Made by a program: the position numbers and the translations under genes
Shown here: positions 23,510 through 31,537 of the stretch, piece by piece
Numbering within the stretch: the first letter of the stretch is position 1
How the letters are laid out: every line of letters begins with the position of its first letter
Notes under the pieces: model-generated
What the model was told of the DNA's origin: nothing
Databases searched by the model: none
Seen by the model: the letters and a program-made list of their open reading frames with translations, nothing else
Source: Ruminococcus sp.
GTDB lineage: Bacteria; Bacillota; Clostridia; Oscillospirales; Ruminococcaceae
Assembly (NCBI GenBank): GCA_017626015.1
Contig: JAGAJO010000009.1
Span: 208,295-272,294 of the forward strand
Direction: 5' to 3'
Length of the DNA: 64,000 nt

Positions 23510-24478
23510 TTACTTGTTTATTCTGGGGATCTGCACTGATGCAATAATGTCCTTAAGGACCTGCTCGCCCGAAACCCCATTGATCTTGGCTTTGGAGCTG
23601 AGGATGATCCTGTGGAGAACGACATCGTTGAAAGAATAAATAACGTCGTCGGGAATAACGTAGTCCCTGCCCTTAAGTAAAGCGGTCGCTTTGGTCATAC
23701 GCAGCAGAGCGATAGTTCCTCTTGGCGAAAGTCCCAGCTTTATGTACTGGTGATTTCTGGTGGATTCTGCCAGCATTGCAATATAACTGAAAACCTGATC
23801 GGCTACAAAAATATTATCTGTCTCCCGCCTTGCATCAATAATATCCTTTGCGTTTGCGACAGGATTAACGCTGTCCACCGGAACAAGGCTCTGTTTCGAT
23901 TTAAGCATTGTTATTTCGTTTTCAATGCTGGGATAACCCATAGTCAGGCGGACAATAAATCTATCCATCTGAGACTCGGGGAGCATTTGCGTACCTATAG
24001 AACCTATTGGATTCTGCGTTGCAATTACAATATAAGGGTCCGGAGCCTTATAAGTAACTCCGTCTACCGTTACCTTACCCTCCTCCATGATCTCCAGCAG
24101 AGCGGACTGTGTTTTGGACGACGTTCTGTTGATCTCATCCGCAAGAAAAAGGTTTGTAAGTGCTGCGCCCTGCTTGTACTCAAATTTCTGCGTATGCTTG
24201 TTAAGTATCGTAAAGCCGGTAACGTCTGTAGGAAGTACGTCAGGCGTAAACTGCAGTCTTTTATAGTCCAGCGAAAGCGCTTTGGACAACGCAACCGCAA
24301 GAGTGGTTTTTCCTACGCCGGGAATGTCCTCGATAAGAACATGTCCGCCTGCCAGAATAGACAAAAGCACCTTTATTATGATGTCATCCTTACCGATTAT
24401 GACCTTCTTGACCTCTCGTATAATATTCTGGGACATATTAAGAACCTTGATCTGTTCTTCAGTTAAATTTGTTCTCAT
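23510..24478 (-). CDS. MoxR-family AAA+ ATPase
   Basis: A 322-aa AAA+ ATPase of the MoxR branch. Walker A is EDIPGVGKTTLA near residues 55-66, Walker B is LFLADEINR near 111-119, and sensor 1 lies in IVIATQNPIG near 150-159. The C-terminal lid domain (GLSPRGTIALLRMTKA near 248) is complete. MoxR proteins are believed to act as chaperone-like factors for partners with VWA domains, here presumably the DUF58 protein encoded next. AAAGGAGAT precedes the ATG. It is the promoter-proximal gene of a five-gene operon ending in ung. Confidence 0.93.
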   Translation of the reverse strand: MRTNLTEEQIKVLNMSQNIIREVKKVIIGKDDIIIKVLLSILAGGHVLIEDIPGVGKTTLAVALSKALSLDYKRLQFTPDVLPTDVTGFTILNKHTQKFEYKQGAALTNLFLADEINRTSSKTQSALLEIMEEGKVTVDGVTYKAPDPYIVIATQNPIGSIGTQMLPESQMDRFIVRLTMGYPSIENEITMLKSKQSLVPVDSVNPVANAKDIIDARRETDNIFVADQVFSYIAMLAESTRNHQYIKLGLSPRGTIALLRMTKATALLKGRDYVIPDDVIYSFNDVVLHRIILSSKAKINGVSGEQVLKDIIASVQIPRINK

Positions 24479-24517
24479 TTTTATATCTCCTTTTCTTTTA
24501 TGTTACATATATCAATA

Positions 24518-24546
24518 ATTATATCATATATTTTAATTTATTTCAA
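24518..24546 (-). promoter_or_regulatory. Sigma-A-type promoter of the MoxR operon
   Basis: On the minus strand TTGAAA (24546-24541) and TATAAT (24523-24518) are 17 bp apart, about 40 bp before the MoxR start codon. Confidence 0.75.
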
Positions 24547-24643
24547 GGCAGCTTACTGGTTTTTTTGCACAATTTTGCATAAAAAAATATGTGTTTATTA
24601 ACTATTGACAGAACATCTCATGATCCTGTCTTTATAGTGGATA

Positions 24644-24672
24644 GCATAATCAACGGACAAGCGGCATATTTA
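24644..24672 (+). promoter_or_regulatory. Candidate sigma-E promoter of the spoIIIA operon
   Basis: GCATAAT (24644-24650) and CATATTTA (24665-24672) are separated by 14 bp. The layout resembles the mother-cell sigma-E consensus (ATA box, about 14 bp, CATAcaaT), and spoIIIA is sigma-E controlled in Bacillus. The match is by eye only. Confidence 0.4.
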
Positions 24673-24703
24673 TAGATCAGGACAGGAAAACGGAGGAATG
24701 CTT

Positions 24704-25645
24704 ATGAACACAAAATTCCAAAATGCGCTGGGACTTTTTCCGCCTCGGCTCGCATACGCTTTGACAGAGGCAAAAAAACAATGCTGCCATGATATATATG
24801 AAATAAGAATGCGTCTTGGCAGGAATTTTACCGTTACCGATGCGGTCGGAGAAAAGGAACTTGGGGAAACCGGCATATATTTTACAAGGGAACGTAAGAT
24901 ACGGATATCATCGTCTGATATTGAAACAGTGATTTCCAGAGCTTTCAGAAATTCGGTTTTCAGCTATAAAAGGGAGCTTGCCAGCGGATACATGACCTGC
25001 GATGGCGGCTGTAGGGTAGGTTTCTGCGGAACGGCAGCCGTAAACCACAGTGAAGGAGACCGTATCGAAAGCGTAAAAAATATTTCTTCCGTGAATGTGC
25101 GTATTTCAGCGGAGATCACAGGCTGTGCGGACGAGCTTTTTTCAAGAGTTTATTCGGACGGATTAAAGGGTCTGCTGATCGCAGGCGCACCCTCAAGCGG
25201 CAAAACAACGATCCTGCGGGATCTTACAAGGCAGCTAGGAAATATATACAAGGTATCTCTTATTGATGAGCGTGGAGAGATTGCCGCCAGCTCAGATGGA
25301 ATACCTCAGAACGACGTTGGCAGCTTTACAGACGTTTTTGACGCCTATGGAAAATATCAGGGAATAATGACTGCTGTCAGGGTCATGTCTCCGAAAATTA
25401 TAGTATGCGATGAGATAGGTTCACATGAGGATCTGAAGGCGCTTGATTACGCTATTAATTCCGGAGTGAAACTTTTAGCCTCATGTCATGCCGAAAGCTT
25501 AGAGGAGCTGAAAAATAAAAGGGAAATATACACCCTTCTGAAATCAGGAGCCTTTGATCGCTGCGCATTCTTGAAGGACTGCGGAAGGATCGTAAAAATA
25601 TCCGATCTGAGGAATGAAAAATGCTTGTCCTTGCAGGGTGTATAA
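24704..25645 (+). CDS. spoIIIAA: Stage III sporulation protein AA (secretion-like ATPase)
   Basis: SpoIIIAA is the cytoplasmic ATPase of the SpoIIIA-SpoIIQ channel that links mother cell and forespore after engulfment. It resembles type II/IV secretion ATPases. The 313-aa protein has Walker A AGAPSSGKTT near residues 163-172, LIDERGEIA (Asp/Glu box) near 190-198, and the Walker B-like KIIVCDEIGSHED near 229-241. An in-frame ATG at 24698 has GGAGG only one base away. The ATG at 24704 has a proper 7-nt spacing and is preferred. It overlaps spoIIIAB by 25 bp. Confidence 0.95.
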   Translation: MNTKFQNALGLFPPRLAYALTEAKKQCCHDIYEIRMRLGRNFTVTDAVGEKELGETGIYFTRERKIRISSSDIETVISRAFRNSVFSYKRELASGYMTCDGGCRVGFCGTAAVNHSEGDRIESVKNISSVNVRISAEITGCADELFSRVYSDGLKGLLIAGAPSSGKTTILRDLTRQLGNIYKVSLIDERGEIAASSDGIPQNDVGSFTDVFDAYGKYQGIMTAVRVMSPKIIVCDEIGSHEDLKALDYAINSGVKLLASCHAESLEELKNKREIYTLLKSGAFDRCAFLKDCGRIVKISDLRNEKCLSLQGV

Positions 25646-26112
25646 TGCTTCTAGCTGCCGGAACGGGAGCCGGTTTTTATAAAGCGGATAAGCTTAAGGC
25701 TCAGGCAGATTATCTGAGAGACATTTTAAATATGGCTGAAAAAATCAAGATATATGTCGCCTCAGATTATATGACCTCCGAAGAAATATTTCAAAGGCTT
25801 GCCGACGATGAAAGTCTTTGCGGACTTGAATTCCTTCGCTGCGGTTTTTCAAGGGATATAACAGACGATCTTAGGAAAAGCGTCGGTTCGGACGAATGCG
25901 AGTATCTTCTGTGCATAAAAAATAAACTCATGGAGTACTTTGGAAGCTTCGGAAAAACAGATATGCAAGGACAGCTTGCAAGGACCGAAACACTTCGGCG
26001 TGACGCAGAGGAGCTGTGGAAGTTTCATCAGGACAGATATAATAAGTACGCACGGCTTTACCGTGTAATTGGTTTTCTTGGCGGACTGCTTGCAGCCGTA
26101 GTGCTTATATGA
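25621..26112 (+). CDS. spoIIIAB: Stage III sporulation protein AB
   Basis: SpoIIIAB is a mother-cell membrane protein of the channel, similar in fold to GspF of type II secretion. The 163-aa protein has an N-terminal hydrophobic helix (residues 1-22), a helical soluble region and a C-terminal hydrophobic helix (GFLGGLLAAVVLI). Motifs YLRDILNMAEKIK and the terminal RYNKYARLYRVIGFLGG match the family. It overlaps spoIIIAA by 25 bp with a GAGGA ribosome site inside that gene. Confidence 0.92.
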   Translation: MLVLAGCIMLLAAGTGAGFYKADKLKAQADYLRDILNMAEKIKIYVASDYMTSEEIFQRLADDESLCGLEFLRCGFSRDITDDLRKSVGSDECEYLLCIKNKLMEYFGSFGKTDMQGQLARTETLRRDAEELWKFHQDRYNKYARLYRVIGFLGGLLAAVVLI

Positions 26113-26261
26113 CAGCAGACATACTGACTATGTCAAGGAGGATCATGGTAATATGACGGAAAGATATGCAGCGTTTGATCAAGATCAAGCGCCGCAAGAC
26201 GAACGCAAAGCCGTCAGGCGGCGGTTGTACAGTTTTGCTTTAAGGACGGTGCGCAGCTTAA

Positions 26262-26459
26262 ATGGATATAGATTTTATTTTCAAAATTGCGGCGATAGGA
26301 ATAATTGTTGCAGTGCTTAACCAGCTGCTTAAACGTGCCGAACGTGACGAGCAGGCTATGATGACAACTCTTGCAGGACTTATTGTCGTACTCATGATGA
26401 TCGTAAATCAGATAGGAAATCTGTTTGAGACCATCAAAAGTATTTTCGGTCTGTATTAA
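26262..26459 (+). CDS. spoIIIAC: Stage III sporulation protein AC
   Basis: A 65-aa membrane protein with two transmembrane helices (near residues 5-22 and 36-58), joined by the short basic LLKRAERDEQA loop. This size and sequence are typical of SpoIIIAC, a small membrane component of the feeding-tube channel. It is separated from spoIIIAB by 149 bp, an unusually wide gap in this otherwise tight operon. Its stop shares a base with the spoIIIAD start (TAATG). Confidence 0.92.
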   Translation: MDIDFIFKIAAIGIIVAVLNQLLKRAERDEQAMMTTLAGLIVVLMMIVNQIGNLFETIKSIFGLY

Positions 26460-26845
26460 TGGATATAATTGTAATTATTGGCTTTTGTATAGTATCAACA
26501 GTAATATGCAAAACGGTCGAAAAGGAAAGCGGAGAAATAAAGATCCTGCTTATGCTGGCTGCTGTGTGCGTTGTTTTTATTAAGACAGCAGACACGTTGG
26601 GTGCGGTTTTCGCCCAGATCAGATCTCTTTTTTATCAGGCTGAAATTGACAGCCAATACATAAAGATCCTTTTTAAAGGTCTGGGAATATGCTATATAAC
26701 CCGTCTTGCCTGTGATTTCTGTAAAGACTGCGGAGAAAATGCACTGGCAGGACAAGCTGAACTGGCTGGAAAAATTTCGCTTCTTATTATTTCCCTCCCA
26801 CTGTTCAATGCGCTTATTGAAATTGTAAAATCTCTGCTGATATGA
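26459..26845 (+). CDS. spoIIIAD: Stage III sporulation protein AD
   Basis: A 128-aa polytopic membrane protein with hydrophobic helices near residues 2-20, 28-50, 70-85 and 106-126. The loop YITRLACDFCKDCGENALAGQ is characteristic of SpoIIIAD, which together with SpoIIIAC and AE forms the membrane part of the SpoIIIA channel. It overlaps spoIIIAC by one base and spoIIIAE by four (ATGA), implying coupled translation. Confidence 0.93.
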   Translation: MDIIVIIGFCIVSTVICKTVEKESGEIKILLMLAAVCVVFIKTADTLGAVFAQIRSLFYQAEIDSQYIKILFKGLGICYITRLACDFCKDCGENALAGQAELAGKISLLIISLPLFNALIEIVKSLLI

Positions 26846-28017
26846 GGAAATTTATGAAAAAAATTATTATGACGATCTTTACTGTCCTTTATGTATTATT
26901 ATTTTTTCCGGCGGGATATATATCTGTATCGGCGCAGGATCAGCAGGATATTACTGCGGAAGAAATTAATGAGGAGCTTTCCGATATTACCGATGAAATA
27001 AACGGCGAGCTGAGAGATGCGCTTGACGAGCAATCGGAAGATCTATGGGAACAGCAGAATTTTTCCGCCGGAGATCCCGACAGTATAACGGGAATAAAGC
27101 CACAGAGCGTTTTTAAAAAGCTGCTCTCATATTTTACCGATGTGATAAAGGAACCTGTTGTCATGCTGGGAAAGATCCTGGCGGTTTCCATAGTTTATGC
27201 GGCATTGAAAAGTATGTACCTTGAAAGCGGTCCGGCTGAACGCACATACGGAGTCATATGCGTTTTATGTATAATAATTGTTATGTCAGATACTGTATCC
27301 GGCAGCTTTGAATCCTTAAGGGACGGAATAGAGAGCATAAACCGTTTTATGACCGCATATATTCCTGTATTTGCGGCATCGGCAGCGGCTGGCGGACACG
27401 CTGCTGCCGCAGGCTGTTACAGCGCATCAACGCTTTTTGTATGCGAAGGGGCGGCGCTTGTTTCATCGAAGCTGCTTTTGCCATTCCTGTCTGCTGTTAT
27501 GGCTGTAACAGTAGTCAGCGCCGTAAATCCGAGATTGAAATTTGCCGGAGTGGCGGATTCTGTGAAAAAGCTTACAACATGGCTTCTGGCAACGCTTATG
27601 ATAATTTTTGTAGGACTTATGGCGCTTCAGGGAGTTACCGGTTCTGCAGCGGACAATCTTACATACAGGACTCTCAGATTTGCCGCTGCAAGCTTTATAC
27701 CGGTAATAGGAAATTCGGTATCCGAGGCTTTTCTTGCCGTAAAGGGAGGCATGGGAGTGATCAGCTCGACTACCGGAGCGATAGGTGTTATCGTTGTTTT
27801 TGTGACCGCAGTAAAGCCGTTCCTTTCGCTGCTGGCGATTAAGCTGTGCATATGGCTGGGAAGGATATCAAACGATCTGCTGGGTATTACAGAGACCTCT
27901 GAATTTCTGAGAAACACTAATTCGGTGCTTTCGATAGGTCTGAGTATACTCATAGCATTTTCATCGGCTTTTATTATCTCGACGGCTGTGGTAATGGCTT
28001 CGGCGGGAGGCATTTAA
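26842..28017 (+). CDS. spoIIIAE: Stage III sporulation protein AE
   Basis: A 391-aa membrane protein. It has an N-terminal signal-like helix (residues 5-28), an acidic Gln/Glu-rich extracytoplasmic segment to about residue 85, and then seven or more transmembrane helices. Motifs KAISVIY-like KILAVSIVYAALK, FMTAYIPVFAASAAAGG and GRISNDLLGITETSEFLRN match SpoIIIAE. It is the largest membrane component of the SpoIIIA complex. It starts within the end of spoIIIAD. Confidence 0.94.
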   Translation: MRKFMKKIIMTIFTVLYVLLFFPAGYISVSAQDQQDITAEEINEELSDITDEINGELRDALDEQSEDLWEQQNFSAGDPDSITGIKPQSVFKKLLSYFTDVIKEPVVMLGKILAVSIVYAALKSMYLESGPAERTYGVICVLCIIIVMSDTVSGSFESLRDGIESINRFMTAYIPVFAASAAAGGHAAAAGCYSASTLFVCEGAALVSSKLLLPFLSAVMAVTVVSAVNPRLKFAGVADSVKKLTTWLLATLMIIFVGLMALQGVTGSAADNLTYRTLRFAAASFIPVIGNSVSEAFLAVKGGMGVISSTTGAIGVIVVFVTAVKPFLSLLAIKLCIWLGRISNDLLGITETSEFLRNTNSVLSIGLSILIAFSSAFIISTAVVMASAGGI

Positions 28018-28018
28018 A

Positions 28019-28513
28019 ATGGAAACTGTAAAAAACGTGATATTCATAGCCTGTGCATTGGGGATAGTAAGTACGCTCCTTGATATTTCCGCACCCGAGG
28101 GAAGCGCTAAAAATCAGCTTTTGGTCATAGCAGGAATAATAACTCTGCTTTGCGTGATCTCACCGTTTACAGGCGGCGGGTTCAAGCTTGCAGTAGATGA
28201 ATTTTCCCTTGAGGAAAAGACGGAATATTACAGCGGAAAGCTTGATGAAAAAACAAGGGAAGCAGTGCTTTCATCGGCACGGGAGCAATACGAGGAATAT
28301 TTTATAAATAAGCTTAATAGTAATAATATAGAAACCGAATATGTCAGCATATTGTTAAATATATCCGCAAATAATCAGGTAAATGCGGATAAGCTTACGG
28401 TAAAGCTGTCCGACCCGGAACAGTCGCAGGAAGCGGAACGTCTGATAAAGCAGGATCTGCCGCTGATACAAATTGTTTTTGTAACGGAGGATAATAATGA
28501 AGCTGAAGCTTGA
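28019..28513 (+). CDS. spoIIIAF: Stage III sporulation protein AF
   Basis: A 164-aa protein with two N-terminal transmembrane helices (residues 4-24 and 31-50) and a soluble domain with the SpoIIIAF/FliF-like ring-building motif fold. EQYEEYFINKLNSNNIE opens the domain. GGGAGG at 28004-28009 precedes the ATG. It overlaps spoIIIAG by 17 bp. Its role in the channel is structural. Confidence 0.9.
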   Translation: METVKNVIFIACALGIVSTLLDISAPEGSAKNQLLVIAGIITLLCVISPFTGGGFKLAVDEFSLEEKTEYYSGKLDEKTREAVLSSAREQYEEYFINKLNSNNIETEYVSILLNISANNQVNADKLTVKLSDPEQSQEAERLIKQDLPLIQIVFVTEDNNEAEA

Positions 28514-29048
28514 CAGGGATTTTTTTAAACGGCTGTTATCCAAAGACAACCGTATGCGGATCATAGCTGCGATGGGCATTATTGGAATTATTTTGATAAT
28601 GCTTTCGGAAATGATACCGCAGACGGAGGATAAAAAAGCTCCGGCAAAAGAAGATCAGAGCGTATCCGGCGACGATACCGAGCTGTTCAGAAAACAGACG
28701 GAAAAGGAGCTTAAAGCTCTGCTTGAGCAGATCAACGGCGTAGGCGAATGCAGCGTAATGGTAACAGTCGAAGGCACTACCGAGTATGTTTATGCTGAAA
28801 ATATCAGCAGGGACACTGACAACGATACGGACAGAACCAGCGACAGATATGAAAACGACATAGTTTTTACGGAAAAGGACGGTGAAAAGCAGGCGCTTGT
28901 AAAGAAGATCATAAAACCGAAAATCAACGGAGTCGTGGTGGTATGTAAGGGGGGAGGAAACATAAGGATCAGCGAAAGAGTGATAAAGGCTGTTTCAACA
29001 GCGCTTGACCTGTCCTCAGGCAGCATCTGCGTTGAGGAAAAAATATAA
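28497..29048 (+). CDS. spoIIIAG: Stage III sporulation protein AG
   Basis: A 183-aa single-pass membrane protein with a transmembrane helix near residues 21-39. It has an acidic linker and a C-terminal ring-forming domain: LKALLEQINGVGECSVMVTVEG near 68-89, then KPKINGVVVVCKGGG and a final SERVIKAVSTALDL helix. SpoIIIAG builds a large ring in the intermembrane space. GGAGG lies in the end of spoIIIAF ahead of the ATG. Confidence 0.93.
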   Translation: MKLKLDRDFFKRLLSKDNRMRIIAAMGIIGIILIMLSEMIPQTEDKKAPAKEDQSVSGDDTELFRKQTEKELKALLEQINGVGECSVMVTVEGTTEYVYAENISRDTDNDTDRTSDRYENDIVFTEKDGEKQALVKKIIKPKINGVVVVCKGGGNIRISERVIKAVSTALDLSSGSICVEEKI

Positions 29049-29071
29049 TAATTTTGAAAGAGGTATTTTAA

Positions 29072-29614
29072 ATGAAAAAACCAAGCTTTATAATCGGAAA
29101 AAAACAGATCCTTCTGGCGGGTATGACTCTTGCGCTGGGTATTGCAATTTACATAAACTACGCTGTCTCCTCGTCCGGAAATGAGATTAAATCCACGAAA
29201 AAGGTAGAAAATCAAAGCGTTAATTACGGCGACGCAGAGCTTGTAAACGCTGAGCAGGGAGAGGACTATTTTGCTCAGGCAAGGATAGACAGAATGACCG
29301 CAAGGGATGAAGCGGAGGAGACCCTTAAAAGCATTATAGGCGGAGGAGATTCCACCGAAGAAGAAAAAACTGTCGCTTCTGAAGAAGCCGCAGCAATGAC
29401 AGGTCTTATAGAGTCTGAATCCAAGATAGAAACCCTTGTAAAGGCGGCGGGCTTTGCAGACTGCGTATGCTATCTTGACGGAGATAATGCCAATATCGTG
29501 GTAAAATCAGGTTCCGAAGGACTTGTGGCAAGCGAGGCTGCTCAGATAAAGGATATTCTTCTCAGCGAGGTTTCCGTTCCTGCTGAAAATATCAGGATAT
29601 TCGACGTTACCTGA
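29072..29614 (+). CDS. spoIIIAH: Stage III sporulation protein AH
   Basis: A 180-aa single-pass membrane protein with an uncleaved helix near residues 10-29 and a C-terminal EscJ/PrgK-like ring domain (residues 70-180). It has the long helix FAQARIDRMTARDEAEETL and the terminal AAQIKDILLSEVSVPAENI. SpoIIIAH binds SpoIIQ from the forespore to close the channel. AAAGAGGT precedes the ATG. It is the last gene of the operon; no strong terminator follows, only a promoter for the next gene. Confidence 0.93.
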   Translation: MKKPSFIIGKKQILLAGMTLALGIAIYINYAVSSSGNEIKSTKKVENQSVNYGDAELVNAEQGEDYFAQARIDRMTARDEAEETLKSIIGGGDSTEEEKTVASEEAAAMTGLIESESKIETLVKAAGFADCVCYLDGDNANIVVKSGSEGLVASEAAQIKDILLSEVSVPAENIRIFDVT

Positions 29615-29652
29615 AAAAAATAGACCTTTCCAAAAAATCCTGAAAAAAGTAC

Positions 29653-29681
29653 TTGTAAGTACGAGTAAAATATGTTATAAT
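29653..29681 (+). promoter_or_regulatory. Sigma-A-type promoter of the Asp23-nusB cluster
   Basis: TTGTAA (29653-29658), a 17-bp spacer and TATAAT (29676-29681). It likely drives the asp23-nusB-xse-ispA-dxs-recN run of genes. Confidence 0.75.
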
Positions 29682-29700
29682 ATAAATAATTATACAAGGC

Positions 29701-29728
29701 GGACTTTGTCTTGCCGGCAAAGTCCTTT
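29701..29728 (+). promoter_or_regulatory. Leader hairpin ahead of the Asp23 gene
   Basis: A perfect 8-bp stem, GGACTTTG (29701-29708) with CAAAGTCC (29718-29725), is followed by TTT. It lies in the untranslated leader between the promoter and the ribosome site. It could be an attenuator or a leftover terminator of spoIIIA. Confidence 0.45.
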
Positions 29729-29753
29729 CAGGATAGCATTTGGAGGTTTTACT

Positions 29754-30107
29754 ATGTCTGAGGTTTCCAGAAAAATTGAAAAAAGTCTGCATATTAGTCA
29801 GGACGTTGTTGCACAGATAATCACCAACTGCGTGGCTGAGATAGACGGGGTATATTCTATAGCTCCGGTCATGAAAACTCCGCGTCAGATCTGGCTGAGA
29901 CAGGAGAGCTTCGGTAATATCAGGATAGGGCTTGTCGATGACGTTCTGTCAGTTTCAATAGGCATAATTCTTGAAAGCGGGACCAAGGCGGTCTCCGTAT
30001 CCGAAAAGATCCAGGAAAAGGTAAAATCTTCGGTTCAGACAATGCTGGGACTGACCGTGGCAAAAGTCAACGTTACTGTTTGCGGCGTACATTTTGAGGA
30101 AAGCTGA
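29754..30107 (+). CDS. Asp23/Gls24 family envelope-stress protein
   Basis: A 117-aa Asp23-domain protein. The HISQDVVAQIITNCVAEIDGVYSI opening and the VSEKIQEKVKSSVQTMLGLTVAKVNV helix-strand end are typical. Asp23 proteins associate with the membrane through partners and respond to envelope stress. In clostridial genomes a copy is often found just before nusB. The ATG at 29754 follows TTTGGAGGT; the frame upstream to 29706 runs through the leader hairpin and is not used. Confidence 0.88.
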   Translation: MSEVSRKIEKSLHISQDVVAQIITNCVAEIDGVYSIAPVMKTPRQIWLRQESFGNIRIGLVDDVLSVSIGIILESGTKAVSVSEKIQEKVKSSVQTMLGLTVAKVNVTVCGVHFEES

Positions 30108-30179
30108 CTTGCGTTATTCGCAGGTCGGCTTTGCGCCGTTTAATTATAAATAACAGAATTATATTAAGGAAGTGTTAAT

Positions 30180-30599
30180 GTGGCTGCAAGAAGAGAAGTA
30201 AGACAGGCTGCGCTTATTATATCGTTTGAAAAGCTTTTCCTGAACGACGCTCTGGAGGATATTTTCAATACTGCCGAGGAATCGGGAGAGATACTTGTTG
30301 ATGACGAGGTAAGAAACATTGTAACGAGCATATTTGAGAGACAGGAAGAGATCGACGGTATTATCGGAAAATTTTCCGATAAAAGAGCGGTAAGCCGTAT
30401 ACCTAAAATCGATCTGGCAATACTCAGACTTGCAATTTACGAGGCTCTTTACGATGATAAGGTTCCTGTTAACGTAGCTATCAGCGAGGCTGTTGCGCTT
30501 ACGGAAAAATACGCTCTGGACGCTGATATTTCCTTTGTCAACGGCGTGCTTGGCTCGTTTGCAAAAAAGCTTTCAGGCAAGGAAGCAAGTAAACAATGA
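30180..30599 (+). CDS. nusB: Transcription antitermination factor NusB
   Basis: NusB binds NusE (S10) and boxA RNA to keep RNA polymerase antiterminating on rRNA operons. The 139-aa all-helical protein has the N-terminal RREVRQAALIISF and the C-terminal RIPKIDLAILRLAIYEALY and PVNVAISEAVALTEKYA helices, all diagnostic. It starts with GTG at 30180 after AAGGAAG. Its stop overlaps the next ATG by 4 bp (ATGA). Confidence 0.95.
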   Translation: MAARREVRQAALIISFEKLFLNDALEDIFNTAEESGEILVDDEVRNIVTSIFERQEEIDGIIGKFSDKRAVSRIPKIDLAILRLAIYEALYDDKVPVNVAISEAVALTEKYALDADISFVNGVLGSFAKKLSGKEASKQ

Positions 30600-31537
30600 G
30601 CTTGTTTCTGGGGATAGATACGAGTAATTATACGACCTCCTGCGCCCTGTACGACAGTGAAACAGGTGATGTAAGATCACGCAGAAGACTTCTGCCGGTT
30701 AAAAAAGGCGAAAGGGGACTGAGGCAGTCCGAAGCTGTTTTTCATCATACAAAACAGCTTCATGTGCTGATCAAGGATCTGCTCTCTCCGACTGTAAAAA
30801 TAGAGGCTGCCGCATATTCCTTTGCTCCGAGACTTGCCGAGGGTTCGTATATGCCCTGCTTTCTTGTAGGAGAAAGCGTAGGCGAATCTATTGCCGCTGC
30901 AATGGGAATATCCGTTTTCCGGACGTCTCATCAGATCGGACATATTCTTGCAGCGCTGTATTCCTGCGGGAGACTTGATTTTTTAAAAAATAAGCAGCGC
31001 TTTCTGGCATATCATGTCAGCGGAGGAACTACCGATCTGCTGCTGTGTGAGCCGGGAGAAGAAAATATTCTTGATATTACCCGCATAGGCGGTTCAAAGG
31101 ATCTAAAAGCGGGACAGTGCATTGACCGGATAGGTGTAAAGCTGGGGCTTGATTTTCCATGCGGATCACAGCTGGAAAAACTGGCGGTGAAAAGCGATGG
31201 GAATTTTAAAATAAAGCCTTGCGTAAACGGCTTGGACTGCTGCCTTTCGGGAGTTGAAAATCTTTGCATAAAAATGCTTGATAACAGCGAAAAGCCGGAG
31301 AATACAGCTAGATTCTGTCTTGATTATATAGGCGAGTCTATCTGTCTGACAGTAAAAAACGCTATAAAAAAATACGGAAACCTGCCTGTGGTCTTTGCGG
31401 GGGGAGTTATGTCAGATCTGATTATCCGCCGCCGTCTGGAATGTGAGTTCTACAGCTTTTTTGCCAAGCCGGAATTTTCAAGCGATAATGCAGCGGGTAT
31501 TGCTGTTTATGCCGCCAAAATGAAAGGAATGATCTAA
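30596..31537 (+). CDS. TsaD/Kae1-like protein (M22 family paralogue)
   Basis: A 313-aa ASKHA-fold protein related to TsaD, the enzyme that adds threonylcarbamoyl to A37 of tRNA. The N-terminal LGIDTSNYTTSCALY, metal-ligand HxxxH as His112 and His116 (SHQIGH), VSGGTTDLLL near residue 137 and a GGV-MSD ATP motif near 275 are visible. It is shorter than typical TsaD (about 335-340 aa) and diverges around the central motifs. It is more likely the clostridial paralogue found between nusB and xseA than TsaD itself. The true tsaD should lie elsewhere. It overlaps nusB by 4 bp and xseA by one. Confidence 0.75.
   Translation: MSLFLGIDTSNYTTSCALYDSETGDVRSRRRLLPVKKGERGLRQSEAVFHHTKQLHVLIKDLLSPTVKIEAAAYSFAPRLAEGSYMPCFLVGESVGESIAAAMGISVFRTSHQIGHILAALYSCGRLDFLKNKQRFLAYHVSGGTTDLLLCEPGEENILDITRIGGSKDLKAGQCIDRIGVKLGLDFPCGSQLEKLAVKSDGNFKIKPCVNGLDCCLSGVENLCIKMLDNSEKPENTARFCLDYIGESICLTVKNAIKKYGNLPVVFAGGVMSDLIIRRRLECEFYSFFAKPEFSSDNAAGIAVYAAKMKGMI

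Noticed and set aside
26153-26320. Short frame MTERYAAFDQDQ overlapping spoIIIAC
   Set aside because: It overlaps a clear spoIIIAC in another frame, is rich in Arg and Gln with no family resemblance, and its spacing to AAGGAGG is long.
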